64,000 nucleotides of DNA, from the NCBI GenBank assembly GCA_946800325.1, contig OX326958.1, positions 8,070,001-8,134,000 on the forward strand, in the 5' to 3' direction. The DNA comes from Luzula sylvatica (Eukaryota; Streptophyta; Magnoliopsida; Poales; Juncaceae). Below, in pieces: positions 48,530 through 61,040 of this stretch. How positions within the stretch are numbered: the first letter of the stretch is position 1; each line of letters opens with the position of its first letter. Below the pieces are notes generated by a model that worked only from the letters and a program-made list of their open reading frames with translations, had not been told where the DNA came from and made no database searches. The position numbers were made by a program, and so were the translations under genes.

Positions 48530-49600
48530 ATCGCTTTTGATCTTTTATATACTAAGCCCATGGGCCTTTAAATAAAAAAAAAATTTAAAAATTATGGACA
48601 TGTCCGGTGATTTTAGCAGTAGAGAGGATTGAATTGACTGTTGGAACCTACGCGCTTCTCCGTTACGCGGCATACTTTATTTTGTCTCGTTGCGAAATGA
48701 CTATTTTGTCCATGAAAAATTTTAAATGTAATAATATTTCTGTTGTATGGTTTCCCTGCTAAATATTATATTTACTAATTCTCTGGATTACTTGTTATAA
48801 TTTATAGTAGAGGAGGTATGAATCGTATGATGTATGTTGGTCTCTCTGCTAAATATTATCATATTTAATTCTTCGAAATGGGGTCCGCTTACAATCTAAT
48901 CATTAATCAATGGATCTAAGACAATCCTACGGATACGGTGATAAAGGAGTTATGTGACTATGTCTGATGATCCAACGGTCGAGGGTGCAATTGAATTTGT
49001 ATCTGAGAGGGGATTAGATTTCCTCTTTTTGGACTTTATCTATTGGGTAAACTTGTATCGGTTTATTTGGTAATTGATGCATTCAGTTTATGATTATCTT
49101 AATGTAAATTAAAAAAATAAGATATAAATATTTATTAAAAAAAAAAGTATTATAATGAAAAATTGCACGACTATTAAAGAAAAAATTTCCAATGTTCAGA
49201 CGAATAAAAAGGTATTATAATATAATAAATTGCACAACTATTTATTTTAAAATATTTAATTCTAGTTACCTCGTAAATTATAAATTTTTAAAAAACACGT
49301 TTTAAAAAAGAACAATACGAAAAAATAAAATGTACTTACCTCAGTAAACAAGTAATAATATTAGAAGTTCAGAGTAATATAATTGTATCACTTTAATAAA
49401 TTAATACATTATATTAGCTAATGTGGTTATTTTATTTTTACTAATTTAATTGTACTGTTTTTGGAGGATTTACATATTTACTCTATTTAAAATTGAAAAT
49501 TAGGTATTTATCTTTTCAGAAATTAAATATTATATTTATCCCTTCAAAAATCTAAAATATCATATATATATATATAGAGAGAGAGGATGACTAAGATACT
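48530..49600. repeat. Duplicated blocks (PPT 5' block and block P) before array C
   Basis: 48535-48830 matches 45430-45770 and 28105-28440. 48870-49560 is block P. No coding sequence recognised. Confidence 0.6.
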
Positions 49601-49920
49601 TAAGTATCATGAGTGTGGTACTTAAGACTTTTTGACAATTAGATACTTAAGTATCTATGGATGACTCAAAAGCGGAGAGCTATTTGAGGGATGTGTGGTG
49701 ATAATTTGAAAAAGATGAGGGTTGATTTGCGAAAAGTTTAATATAGGAGCCTTGTTAAAAGATTTTTGAGGAGTTGGGCTAAAATCTTCGCTCTATTCAT
49801 CCAAAATTATATAGAGTTGGCTTTTTATTTTTATTTATTTCCTGTTAAAGTGATTCTTTGGAATTCTAACAATTGGGGATCTCATTTCAGATGAGATGAT
49901 TTCCAATTCGTAATTACTGG

Positions 49921-50765
49921 ACACCCCGAGCCCGGCATGCCGGACCCCCCTCCCCCCCGGGCGGGTCGATCCCCTTTCGGCTGGACCCCCCCCGGAGTCC
50001 GACCCCCTTTCGGGACGGACCCCCCCCCCCCGGCCCGGCCCCCTTTCGGCCGAAACCCCCCCCCGAGCCCGGCCCCCTTTCGGCCGGACCCCCCCCCCCG
50101 AGCCCGGCCCCCTTTCGGGCCGGACCCCCCCCCCGAGCCCGACCCCCTTTCGGGCCGGACCCCCCCCCCCCCGAGCCCGGCCCCCTTTCGGGCCGGACCC
50201 CCCCCCCCCCGAGCCCGGCCCCCTTTCGGGCCGGACCCTCCCCCCCGAGCCCGGCCCCCTTTCGGGCCGGACCCCCCACCCCCCGAGCCCGGCCCCCTTT
50301 CGGGCCGGACCCCCCCCCCCCCGAGCCCGGCCCCCTTTCGGGCCGGACCCCCCCCCCCCCCCCCGAGCCCGGCCCCCTTTCTGGCCGGACCCCCCCCCCG
50401 AGCCCGGCCCCCTTTCGGGTCGGACCCCCCCCCCCCCGAGCCCGGCCCCCCTTTCGGGCCGGACCCCCCCCCCCCGAGCCCGGCCCCCTTTCGGGCCGGA
50501 CCCCCCCCCCCCCGAGCCCGGCCCCCTTTTGGGCCGGACCCCCCCCCCCCCCGAGCCCGGCCCCTTTTCGGGCCGGACCCCCCCCCGAGCCCGGCCCCCT
50601 TTCGGGCCGGACCCCCCCCCCCCCCCCCCCCGAGCCCGGCCCCCTTTTGGGCTGGACCCCCCCCCCCCCCGAGCCCGGCCCCTTTCGGGCCGGACCCCCC
50701 TGCAGGCCTGACCCCTTCTTGGGCCGGACCCCCGGCGGGCCCGGTCCCTTTTCGGGCCGGATCCC
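49921..50765. repeat. GC-rich hairpin minisatellite, array C (about 22 units)
   Basis: Same unit as array B: cgagcccggccccctttcgg, then gccgga and a C-run of 6-18. The stem pair ccggccc/gggccgg is kept in most units; first and last units are degenerate. The left edge does not touch PPT here; the preceding 300 bp is unrelated to the left edge of array B. On the right it runs into the same CA/CT block. Confidence 0.95.
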
Positions 50766-50846
50766 ACCACACACACCACACACACACACACACAACACAA
50801 CACAACACACACACACACACACACACACAGAGTTTACATACACACA

Positions 50847-50906
<60 letters not shown>

Positions 50907-50970
50907 ACATACAGAGACACACACATACATTCACCCTTACACACACATATTAAACATTCACACATAAACA
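50766..50970. repeat. CA and CT microsatellites of block C
   Basis: (CA)n with acaacacaac interruptions, agagtttacatacac, (CT)n of about 55 bp, then acagagacacacacatacat. Single copy, in contrast to block B. Confidence 0.9.
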
Positions 50971-51129
50971 AAAAATCTGTAAATATCCACAAGTGCATCT
51001 TCTTTTCAAAGCAAAATGGTTGCATCTCTTGTCAATTTCCATGTCAATTCCAGCAAATATTTGATGATTCCAAAACTGCAAAGAACATTTGATTAATTTC
51101 AATGAAAAAATGGTTGCATACAAACCAGA

Positions 51130-51755
51130 ATAATAGAAAGAAAAAAAAAACCAAGATGACTGTTGGAAACACAAAAAATGGAGATTAAATGTATTCACAG
51201 TATCTATATTTTTTTTAATAAAACTCAACAAAAATAATAGTTCAAAGAGCAAAAAACATAAACAGAAGACCATACAACAAGAGCAAAGCCATTTCAATGA
51301 AGATGTATTCACAGTATCTATATTTTTTTTAATAAAACTCAAAAAAAATAATTTCAATGATTTGAAGGGTTATTATGTAATAGTTCAAAGAGCTAAAAAC
51401 AAAAACAAAAGACCAGACAACAAGAGCAAAGCCATTTCAATGAAGATGTATTCACAGTATCTATTTTATTTTATAGTAAAACTCAACAAAAATAATTTCA
51501 ATTGTTTGAAGGGTTATTATGTAAAAGTTCAAAGAGCAAAAAAACAAAAACAAAAAGATGGACAATAAAAGCAAAGCCATTGATGAAGAAAACAACTTAC
51601 TTACCCCTTCCTTGTCCAAAAAGCTGAAGCAGAAAACTTCTTCTTCTTCTACTTGTGCCTTGCGGTTCTCATGGCCAGACAATAAGAGCAAAGCCTTGCG
51701 GTTCTCATGGCCAGACAATAAGAGCAAGGCCTTGTGGTTCTCATGATCCACCATT
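51130..51755. repeat. Tandem repeats of block C (about 200 bp and 35 bp units)
   Basis: Units with aatgtattcacagtatctat (minor variants) at about 51188, 51305 and 51447. Then the 35-bp unit ttgcggttctcatggccaga occurs in three copies at 51660-51740. Paralogous to 32050-32710. Confidence 0.75.
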
Positions 51756-51893
51756 GTCGCAGTCCTATGATTTGTCGGAAGCTCGATGAGAAGTTATGGA
51801 GAGTACGACCGGAGGGAAGAAGGTTCTTTGATGCAAAGTTGTACTCCGACACAGATTGTAAGCACGAACTACTCTCTCGCTCTTTATCTCTCG

Positions 51894-51924
<31 letters not shown>

Positions 51925-52369
51925 GCTCTTTCTCTCGCTCTTTCTCTTTCTCCCTCTCTCTGGATCTCGCTGGCTGGAGAAATTGGATCTGAAAAGTGAA
52001 TTAGAGAGAGAACGAAAGGGGTTTCTTATGCTTATAAAGAGGAGCGGATAATCCCAACGTTCGAATCCAGCTGTCCTAAATTCCCAACGTTCGGATTTCG
52101 AATTCGACCGTTGGAGAAGAACCGGATCTTGAGCACATTACGATAATGCAATGGATTTCATTTTAAAGGGAGGTCGCTCTCTCCAGAATATTCCTATTTT
52201 GTTTTGCTGCTATTCAATTTTGCATTACATTCACGAGCAATGCCTAATTTAGGGGTTTCTTATGTTTTCACTTTGACCAACTAGAGAAACAGGGTTGCAT
52301 AATTCAACAACTCAAAAAGTCTAATTAAAATAATTTTGATAATTAATAATTCTATTTAATATATTACAG

Positions 52370-53832
52370 GAGCAAAAATACTCGTACCAGTCGGTCTTGG
52401 AGACGACGATCAATGCATGAATAATGATAAACACCCCGCACATATTATCCCCCACACATCCCGCACGGTAATAAATATAATGCAATTAAATCTTAATTAA
52501 TAGTTGTTCCAATTTAATATGGAAATTAGATGTGTATTTTATAGATGCGGATATGTTTGGGGGTTTTCCTAGCGGGTTGCCTAACATCACTGATCAATGC
52601 ATCGAGGACGATTTCTCTGCCTGGTACGCCCCGAATTTGACCAGGGTATTTATGAAAATTTCCTGATATATATATTTTTTTTATAATTTCAGGAAAGAGG
52701 CATTATGGCCAGAATTGGATCAAATACTCCGAGGCGATGTTGGTGTATACACAGAGAAAACGGAGAGATTACTCAATTACCCCTCTGACACCTTATTCTC
52801 GATCCACACTGACGAGGAGGACGGCTCGCCACTTGGCAGCAGCTCATTGGATGATAGACCCAATGTATTTCATATATATATATATATTTGCTGGCATTGG
52901 CTGCACACGCGTCAGATCCAGCCGAGGATGATAGACCCAAGTATTCAGCTTCTCCTGCTGGAAAGGTTTGGATAATTCATGATTTCATATATACCCCTAT
53001 TAAATATCATGCGTTTTAATAATTTTGGAATTTTTCGGGGGGCAGGATGAATATGGACAACGGATAGTAGCGAGCAAAAGAAGTTTACTAGAAGTAATGG
53101 CCGAATTTCCTTCGGCAAAACCGCCACTTGGCGTTTTCTTCGCTGCTAGCCCTCGTCGTCTCCAACCCAGATATTATTCCATTTGGTCATCATACAAAAA
53201 TATTATTTAATTTGTTCCTTACTGAAATTAATGTTTATTTTTTTTAAATTTATTTAGGATGGCGCCTTCGAGAATTCACGTGACGTGTGCGTTGGTATTC
53301 GAAACTACACCTTTTGGTACAGTTCACAAAGGAATCTGCTCCACTCGGATTAAGGTATTATTATTATAATATTAATAATAATTATTATTATTATAAAGTT
53401 GATTATTTAATAATTTGATGAATTAATTAATATTTATTTATAGAATGCGGTTGCGAATGAGGAGAATACCGCGGGCAACTGGTCCCCAGTTTTCGTGAGA
53501 CAATCGGGCCCGGCACTGAACATGCCCCTTTCAGAGGCTTTTGGCAGGTTATTTTCGTAATTTCACTTATTTCTTGGGTATTTTTGTAAAATGGCTTCTC
53601 TGATGCATTTATTATTTTTTTATTTTTCAGGAAAGGTTGGCTTTGAAGGAGTGTGGAGTGGAGCTCGGATATTCGGTTCTCTTCTTTGGTTGCAGGAATC
53701 GCAAAATGGTATATTACATAATAAAATATTTATTTATTTATTTTACTGATTAGTTAAATTATAAGAATTATTTATTTATTAATTTATTTATAGGATTATA
53801 TATATTAGGAGGAATTGGATAATTTCGTCTCG
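52370..53832 (+). pseudogene. NADPH-cytochrome P450 reductase fragment, block C
   Basis: Pieces in order. 52370-52418 plus 52592-52623 (GAKILVPVGLGDDDQC, then IEDDFSAW after removing a 173-bp MITE). 52693 to about 52850 ([33 protein letters not shown]). 52890-52966 ([24 protein letters not shown]). 53046 to about 53200 ([41 protein letters not shown]). 53258-53354 ([15 protein letters not shown]). 53444-53547 (WSPVFVRQS, then IGPGTEHAPFRGFWQ out of frame after a deletion). 53631-53708 ([26 protein letters not shown]). 53794-53830 (DYIY, stop, EELDNF). It covers the connecting/FAD region and the start of the NADPH domain; the last exons are replaced by PPT sequence. Several lesions make it a pseudogene. 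Confidence 0.92.
52419..52591. mobile_element. MITE in the CPR exon (block C), same site as block B
   Basis: 173 bp flanked by gatcaatgcat at 52408-52418 and 52592-52602. The interior differs from block B near the left end (cccccacacatcccgcacgg in place of an AT stretch). Confidence 0.8.
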
Positions 53833-54600
53833 ATTTATAAAAAAAAATATTACCTCCTAACATTTTGTAAAATTAACTTGAGTAAAAATAAATTCATTCT
53901 ACTTTATAGGGACTATAGTTGGGAATCTAAAAGTAAGTTTGTTTTTATATTCTGAAAAGTTATGGTTTATTGAATAATAATAATAATAATAATCGTAATA
54001 ATATTATTATTATCATTCTTATTATATTAATAATAATAATAATTATTATTATTATTATTGTTATAGGAGGCATATGTAAAAGGCAATTGGAAAGGGCTTT
54101 TCTGGGGCTCCATTCAAAAACTTTACAATTCAGTCCCCCGAGGTATTTGTCATTTATATAATTTACTTCTCTAACTAATAATTACTATCTAGATTGTTTT
54201 TTTATCTTATTTATTTGCTCAATTTTTTTATCTTGTAGAGCACGCCGGAATTGCATATAAAAGCTAATTATTCTGATTGCGAGGGTATAACTGAAAATTG
54301 GCAGTTCGGACTATTTGAAATAAACAATTCTCATTTTTGTGCAATTTGTATGGAAAGAGACTCCAACTTTTCAGGTTGGGATCATTTTTTTGTCATATTT
54401 ACACATCCTATATAAAAACATGTTTTTCACATTTATTTCACTAATACTCCTCAAAGTTTGCTTATTTTTCATATTTTCATTATTTATCAGGCGATGAACA
54501 AAATACGATAAACATGAAAATTTGGCGAACAATTCCATTCGTAGAAGACGAATTGGTTTCTGAAACCGAAACTACAAAATAATTATCGGGCTTATAGTGA
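53833..54600 (+). pseudogene. 4'-phosphopantetheinyl transferase, copy C (3' half, fused to CPR)
   Basis: Begins inside intron 5 (acctcctaa through ataaattcattctactttat). Exon 6 (54067-54142) has one extra base in the codons after EAYV, a frameshift, and ends ccccgag. Exon 7 (54239-54374) is intact in sequence. Exon 8 starts at 54491 and stops early (TAA after ETETTK). Exons 1-5, with the His, Asp and Glu motifs, are absent. The CPR reading (EELDNF) stops only a few bases before PPT intron sequence begins. Confidence 0.92.
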
Positions 54601-57560
54601 TATTTTTTATGTTATTTCATTTTCTCTAAATCAATTTTTTTCATATTATCAAATGATGAATTAGATTCAGAACAAGTTAATTAAGATTAGAAAAACGACT
54701 CCCATTTTTTTATGTACGAATTAAATTTATTTAAATATTTTTATGATGGTTTCATTTAATATTCATACCGGTCTTTCTCGCTCATTGTGACCTGATTTTG
54801 TGACCTGATTTTGTTTGTACTTTCTGTAACATACCGTGATACCGGTCTTTCTCGCTCATTGTGACCTGATTTTGTTTGTACTTTCTGTAACATGTATTCT
54901 GTGTGGTCACGCGTAGCGAGTTACTGACATGCCATGCACAGTTAATATTAGCTAGTAGTCTAGTAACACTATCATCTCCAGAGAGGTCAAAATGTATTAA
55001 GGAGTTATGTTGGTCTCTCTGCTAAATATTATATTTAATTCTTCGAAATGGGTTCCGTTTATAATAGGTCTGAATGTGGGTCCTACAAGCTAATCATTAA
55101 TCAATGGATCTAAGACAATCCAACGGTGATAAAGGAGTTATGTGACTATGTCTGATGATCCCACGGTGGAGGGTAAAATCATTAATCAAATTTGTACGAG
55201 ATTAGATTTCCTTCTTTTTGCACTTTATCTATTGGGTAAAATTATATATCGGTTTATTTGGTAATAGATGCATTCAGTTTAAGATTATCTTAATGTGAAT
55301 TAACAAAATAAGATATAAATATTTATTAAAAAAAAAGGTATTATAATGAAAAATTGTACAACTATTAAAGAAATTTTTTCCAATATTAAGAAGAATAAAA
55401 AGGTATTATAATATGATAAATTGCACAACTATTTATTTCAAAATATTTGATTCTATTTGCCTCGTAAATTATAATTTTTTAAAGAAACACGTTTTAAAAA
55501 AGAACAATACGAAAAAATAAAATGTACTTACCTCAGTAAACGAATAATAATATTAGAACTTCAGAGTAATATTATTATATCATATTGTAGTACATTATAT
55601 TTAGCTAATGTGTTTATTTTATTTTTACTAATTTAACTATATTGTTTTAGGAGGATTTACGTATTTAGTCTTTTTAAAATTGAAAATAACGTATTTATCT
55701 TTCTAGAAATAAAATATCATATTTACCCCTTCAAAAATCTAAAATATCATACAAATATATATATACCTTCATAACATGCAAAATCAAAAATTGAAGAAAA
55801 ATGACAAATGATATAATAATGTCATACTAATACTGACATCTAAGCACAGGTTTTGTAGTAGTAGCAAAATACTAATTTGGCGGCTCTATCCATTTTACGA
55901 AGAAGTTTGAGATTTGTCAAAATTCTAAACACTTTAGTAGTTTAACAATTTGAATATTTTCGTAATCTTTGAATGGATAAATATGATATTTTGGATTTTT
56001 GAGAGAGTAGATATCTTATTTTATTTACGGAAAGGTAAATATAATATTTCGAGTTTTTAAACGATAATATGCAAATAGTAAGATAGTAATTTTAAATATT
56101 AATGTTGGTTTTAACGAACAAAAATAGATGATTCTAATGATTGGGTAAATATGATATTTTGTATCTATAAAAGGGTAAATATGATATTTTAATGGGAAAT
56201 TTTGGTTCTTAGACAATTTGAGTTCAAAAGTCGAGAGGGTTCAATATAGATTTTTTTTCTTGTTAGCCCACTCCAATTTGCTACACTATTTATAACCAAA
56301 ATATATATTATTTAAGAAAAATTAAAAAAATAATATCTTTCTTTATTAAATTTTAAAATATAATTAAAATATTTACAAATATAAATAATATATACAAATC
56401 TTATTAAAAATGACAAAAAATTAATAAATTATTTTTAAATATTATTAATATCTGAGAATATTAAAACTTACTTTTCATGGAGATTTTTTTATTTAAATGA
56501 ATACTACATATTTTGTATTTAGCATCATTAATTAATAAATAAATACATTTGAGACTTTACCTAAAATATTAATTAATTGATAGATACTCAAAATACATTT
56601 GAAAAAAAAATGCCATAATAAAAATGACGTATGATAGAACACTCCTTAAAATAAATGTAATATTTTCTTGTATACAAATATTTATGTAAAATGTTTAATT
56701 TTTATTTGAGAAATAAAATACTTTTAGATAAATCATTTTATAAATCTAAAATATATTTTAATAGGCACATATTTTTTAATTAAATATAATTTCCTAAATA
56801 ATAATAATAATAATATAGTATTTATTTTGATATTTGTTTATTCTTAAAAAATATAAATTATAGTGGGGAATAATGATGCAAATTGGAGTTGGGTAGTAAA
56901 AAAAGTTTTACATTTAACATCTTCTCGACTTTTGAATTGGTATTTTGGGAATTTTAGTTGGATTGTATCTATTCATATAATTTTAAACTTCGGAGTGTCT
57001 ATTAAACCAAATTTCATTATTTTAATTTATGGAAGGATAAATATATTATTTCAAGTTTAAAAAAGGAATATATAAATCCTCCAATCTATTTATTTAGAAA
57101 ATGTCTAACTTTCACACTTACCAACTTATTTTTATATTACAACCAAAAATATGAAACCAAATATATCCACGATTCGCGAATTAGGTTCAAGTTTCGTTGG
57201 TATCAATAAAAATATGAAATCAAATATATTCACGATTCGCGAATTAGGTTCAAGTTTCGTTGGCATCAATAAAAATATGAAACCAAATATATCCACGATT
57301 CGCGAATTAGGTTTCTTAAAAAAAAAAAAAAAAAACTTATTTCTACATTTGAACTAAAATGACCTTCAAGCATTCATTCGGAAAATTCTCTACATCTACC
57401 AAAAAATTCTAGAAAATCCTTTGTCAAAATTCTATAATTCTAATTTTATAAATAAACTATACCATACTAATATAAAACACTTGTATATCGCTAAGAAATT
57501 TGACTGTTTTGTTACTTTTATCAATCATGTTTTTACATAAAATTTGGTGCATCGTATATT
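54601..57560. other. Flank between PPT-C and PPT-D, duplicated blocks, no gene
   Basis: 54765-54905 has a tandem duplication around ggtctttctcgctcattgtg and gtttgtactttctgtaacat. 54940-54985 is a trace of flank F. 55010-55760 is block P. 56210-57140 is AT-rich. The 63-bp repeat at 57150-57320 is listed separately. 57400-57560 is unassigned. Confidence 0.5.
57144..57318 (+). repeat. 63-bp tandem repeat, 2.8 copies
   Basis: Unit aatatgaaaccaaatatatc, cacgattcgcgaattaggtt, caagtttcgttggtatcaat, aaa. Copies start near 57149, 57212 and 57275. The period is divisible by three and the 68-codon frame reads STIRELGSSFVGINKN repeatedly, but there are only three copies and no wider gene context. Confidence 0.9.
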
Positions 57561-57766
57561 TTTGCAATTATCTCACACAACAGATCAGGCCCAATTTTAC
57601 CCCTGTAATTCTTGTGAACCTACCAGATACATACCAGATACCACCAACATACTGACGAACTGGAGTCTCCAGTAGTGAAGGAATGGAAAAGAGCCGGTGA
57701 ACGGAGCGAAGGTCTTCCCTCTTCTCTACTTCTCCGTTGATGCCCCATACACTCTTCCGCAGGTAC

Positions 57767-59094
57767 ATGATACCGCATGCTGGCGCCGCGCTCTCTCGCC
57801 GCCTCTACGCCTCTTTCTCTCCTCCTCTCCCATCTCGCAGGCAGGTCCCTTTTCCCTTTTTTCCCCTCGTAATTGCCTGGTTTACCAGAATCATCGCAGT
57901 CTACTAAAATTCTACTCTTTACTGTTTTGATTTGTTGATTTATTAGTGCTCTAAGTTATGCACATTTCGAATTAAAGCAATTTCTTTCTTTTTGTATAGA
58001 GAAGCGCATGTTTGGTACATAAAACCAGATGAAATCAAAGATCCTTCGCTGCTTAAAAATTACATGGAAATTTTATCTCCAAGTGAAAAACAAGGGATTT
58101 TATTGTTTAGAGAAGAAAGGTTTCGAAATAATGCTATATTGGCTCGAGTTCTGGTGCGCACCACTCTTTCGAGATGTATGTTTTTTTAATTTTTTCATTA
58201 TTTGAATTAATCGGCATTTAATTTGAATTTTACTAATAAGGATTAATTTTTGCAATTGAATTTTAAATTAGACTAGATTCGAATGGCGCAATTCATCCCA
58301 AATCAATCGAGTTCAAGAAAGGCCTGTATGGAAAACCTGAGGTACACAAAAAGCAAAGCAAACATTTAAATTAATTAATTTTTTGATAAATTAAATTTGT
58401 AACTTTTTGTACTATTTTAACAGATAATGCTGGATGAAAATAACAGTATTTCGAATTTGCCCTTGCAATTTAATCTCTCACATACATCTTCTTTGATTGC
58501 TTGCGCAGTTTCTCTCCAAACCCCTGTGAATCTCTCTCTTATTTCTTTATTGCTATATACCCATATAAACTTAAAATTACGTATTTACCCTTAAAGGTAT
58601 GGAGTTTTAGTGTTTACGTGTAAAACCTGCTTTCCCTATATTCAAACCCTGTACTAAACCCTAATTTTATCTTTTGGTAGATTGGAATAGATGTAGAAGA
58701 GAAAAAGAGAAAAACCGTAACTAATGTAATTTCTCTCGCAAAGCGATATTTCTCTCAATCTGAATTTGAATATTTGAATTCGATTTTGGATCCTGAAACT
58801 CAGCAAAGAGAATTTATTAAACTTTGGACTCTCAAGGCAAGTACAAGTAAATTTGTTTGTTTTGATATATGATCTTTTTTATTAGTAAGGGAACTTTTCA
58901 TAAAAAACCCTAATGGTTCTGAATATTTAAAAGACCCTCTTTTCTCCCTATAAAGTGAAATTATTATTTTACCTCCTAATATTTTTTTAAATTAACTCAA
59001 GAGTAAAAATAAATTCATTCTACTTTATAGGTACTATAATCGGGAATTTAAAAGTTTGTTTGTTTTTATATTCTGAAAAGTTATGGTTTTTTTT

Positions 59095-59141
<47 letters not shown>

Positions 59142-59671
59142 GGAGGCATATGTTAAGGCAATTGGAAAGGGCTTTTCAGGGGCACCATTCAAAAACTTTA
59201 CAATTCAGTCCCTCAAGGTTGACATTGACATAATTTACTTCTTTAAATAATAATAACTATCTAGATTATTTTTTATCTTATTTATTTGTTTAATTTTTTT
59301 GAACTCGTAGAGCACGCCGGAATTGCATATAGAAGCTAATTATTCAGATTGCGAGGGCCTGACTGAAAATTGGCAGTTCGGACTATTTGAAATAAACAAT
59401 TCTCATTTTTGTGCAATTTGTTTGGAAAGAGACTCCAACTTTTCAGGTAGGATATTTTTTTTATCATATTTACACACCCTATAAAAAAACATGTTTTCCA
59501 CATTTATTTCATCAATACCCCTCAAAATTTTGATTAATTTTGTTTTCTTTTCATTATTTATCAGGCGATGAAGAAAACACGATAAACATGAAAATTTGGC
59601 GAACAATTCCATTCGTAGAAGACGAATTGGTTTCTGAAACCGAAACCATAAAATATTTATCAGGCTTATAA
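57767..59671 (+). CDS. 4'-phosphopantetheinyl transferase, copy D (intact, 8 exons)
   Basis: The protein is 296 residues, the same length as copy A. Exons: 57767-57840, 58000-58175, 58277-58341, 58424-58525, 58681-58836, 59143-59217, 59311-59446 and 59565-59671. Motifs are unchanged: NLSHTSSL (His125), IGIDVEE (Asp143, Glu145), LWTLK-EAYVKAIGKGF (Lys191, Glu192, Lys196). Differences from A are few and mostly conservative (REERF for KEERL, NSISNLPLQF for NNITIIPLQF, SLQTP for SFQTP, VISLAKRY for VLSLANRY). Introns 1 and 5 both need GC donors (gcaggt, gcaagt); no GT near either restores the frame. It likely transfers phosphopantetheine to acyl carrier proteins. The Arg-rich N-terminus MIPHAGAALSRRLYASFSPP suggests import into an organelle. 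Confidence 0.92.
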
Positions 59672-61040
59672 TGATATTTTTATGTTATTTCTCTGAATCA
59701 TTTTTTTTCATATATATATATTTGTTGGGACATTTTTCTTTGGTGAGGCTTTCATTTAATATTGGGCTATACTAGCCCACATCTCAATAAATTCACTGAA
59801 AATTTTTGCTATATTTTTAGTTTATGCAAAAAATATTTTCTAATATACATTCTTGGCGAAGTCCAAAATAATAATTAGGCATGCGAGACCAACAAAATCA
59901 AACTATAAAAGACAATATTTATTGTCCATAATTATTATAGACCTTTTGCATTGCTGTCCATGTCCTTGGCGTTACATTTAATTACATTATTATCATTACG
60001 TAATTAAACACGAATGATTTGTATATATGGTCACCACTCGAGCAGCTAGTGATCCGTGCGTGTAACACGTGTCCAGTACCGACTTTTCTTTTTCAAATAC
60101 ACCAAGTAAACAACGGTCTTTCTCGCACACTGTAACATGGAAACTGTGTGGTTTCGTGTAGCGAGTTACAAACATCATAGTTAATGTTACCATGAGAAAG
60201 AGGAGTATAACTGTGCATGGGCAGAGGAGAATAAAACATTTAAGGGGTCTTATTTATTAACGTGGGCTTTGAAAATATTTAATACTGTAATTAATTAGCT
60301 ACTAGTCTAGTAGCACTATCATCTCCAGAGAGGCCAAAATTGACCAGATTTATTTTTTCAATAGTTTAAATTAAAATAAAAAGTGCTAATACAAGTTACA
60401 ATATATTGAAGTAAAACATGACAATAAAAATAAGGGAAGTTTTAAAAAAAAATCCTGACTTTTTTAGATGTAAATAAATCCCTATCTTTTTTGAAACTCC
60501 AAAAAAACTCATCTATCAAATTTTTATTTTCAAATACATACACATACGAGGTTACAATTAACCATGAATGATATCAAAAAAAAAAAAAAATTAATTTAAA
60601 AAAAAAAAGATTTTCATTATCCTTTTATGTAAATTTATTAAAAAAAATTTAGGACTTTTTAAAATTAATAAAAAATAATAATTGTTATGTAAATAGAAAA
60701 GTATTTTGGTAAAAAAAAATATATAGTTTCATTTAAAAAATATAACCATAACTAAAAATATGATTAAATTGTAGGGCGTGATTTTTTCTTGCCGAGTGAG
60801 TAAGGATACATGTGTTATTTTTATTATTGAGAGGACAAATATGATATTTTTATTTATAAAGGAGTAAATATGATATTTTGGAATTTTAGAAGGGTAAAAT
60901 AGTAATTTTAAATGTTGACAGTTAATTTTTGGACAAATATAATATTTTAGACTTATGAAAAAATAAATATAATATTTTAAGTTTAACAAAAGGTAAATAG
61001 GCAAATCCCCTAAATATATTGAAGTAAAACATGACAATAA
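59672..61040. other. 3' flank of PPT-D (flank F) with element relics
   Basis: 59690-60430 is flank F, uninterrupted by the foldback element present at 26170. 60435-60530 resembles one arm of that foldback element. 60722-61010 is a left-truncated copy of the Mutator-like element at 42595. 61040-61200 matches the PPT 5' block (aggattgaatctgg). No gene is seen. Confidence 0.6.

Noticed and set aside
49835..50967. Second set of long open frames over the GC-rich array
   Set aside because: Same reason as for array B: composition of the minisatellite, not coding.
57144..57318. CRISPR-like repeat array
   Set aside because: The 63-bp units are directly adjacent with no unique spacers, and the host is a plant.
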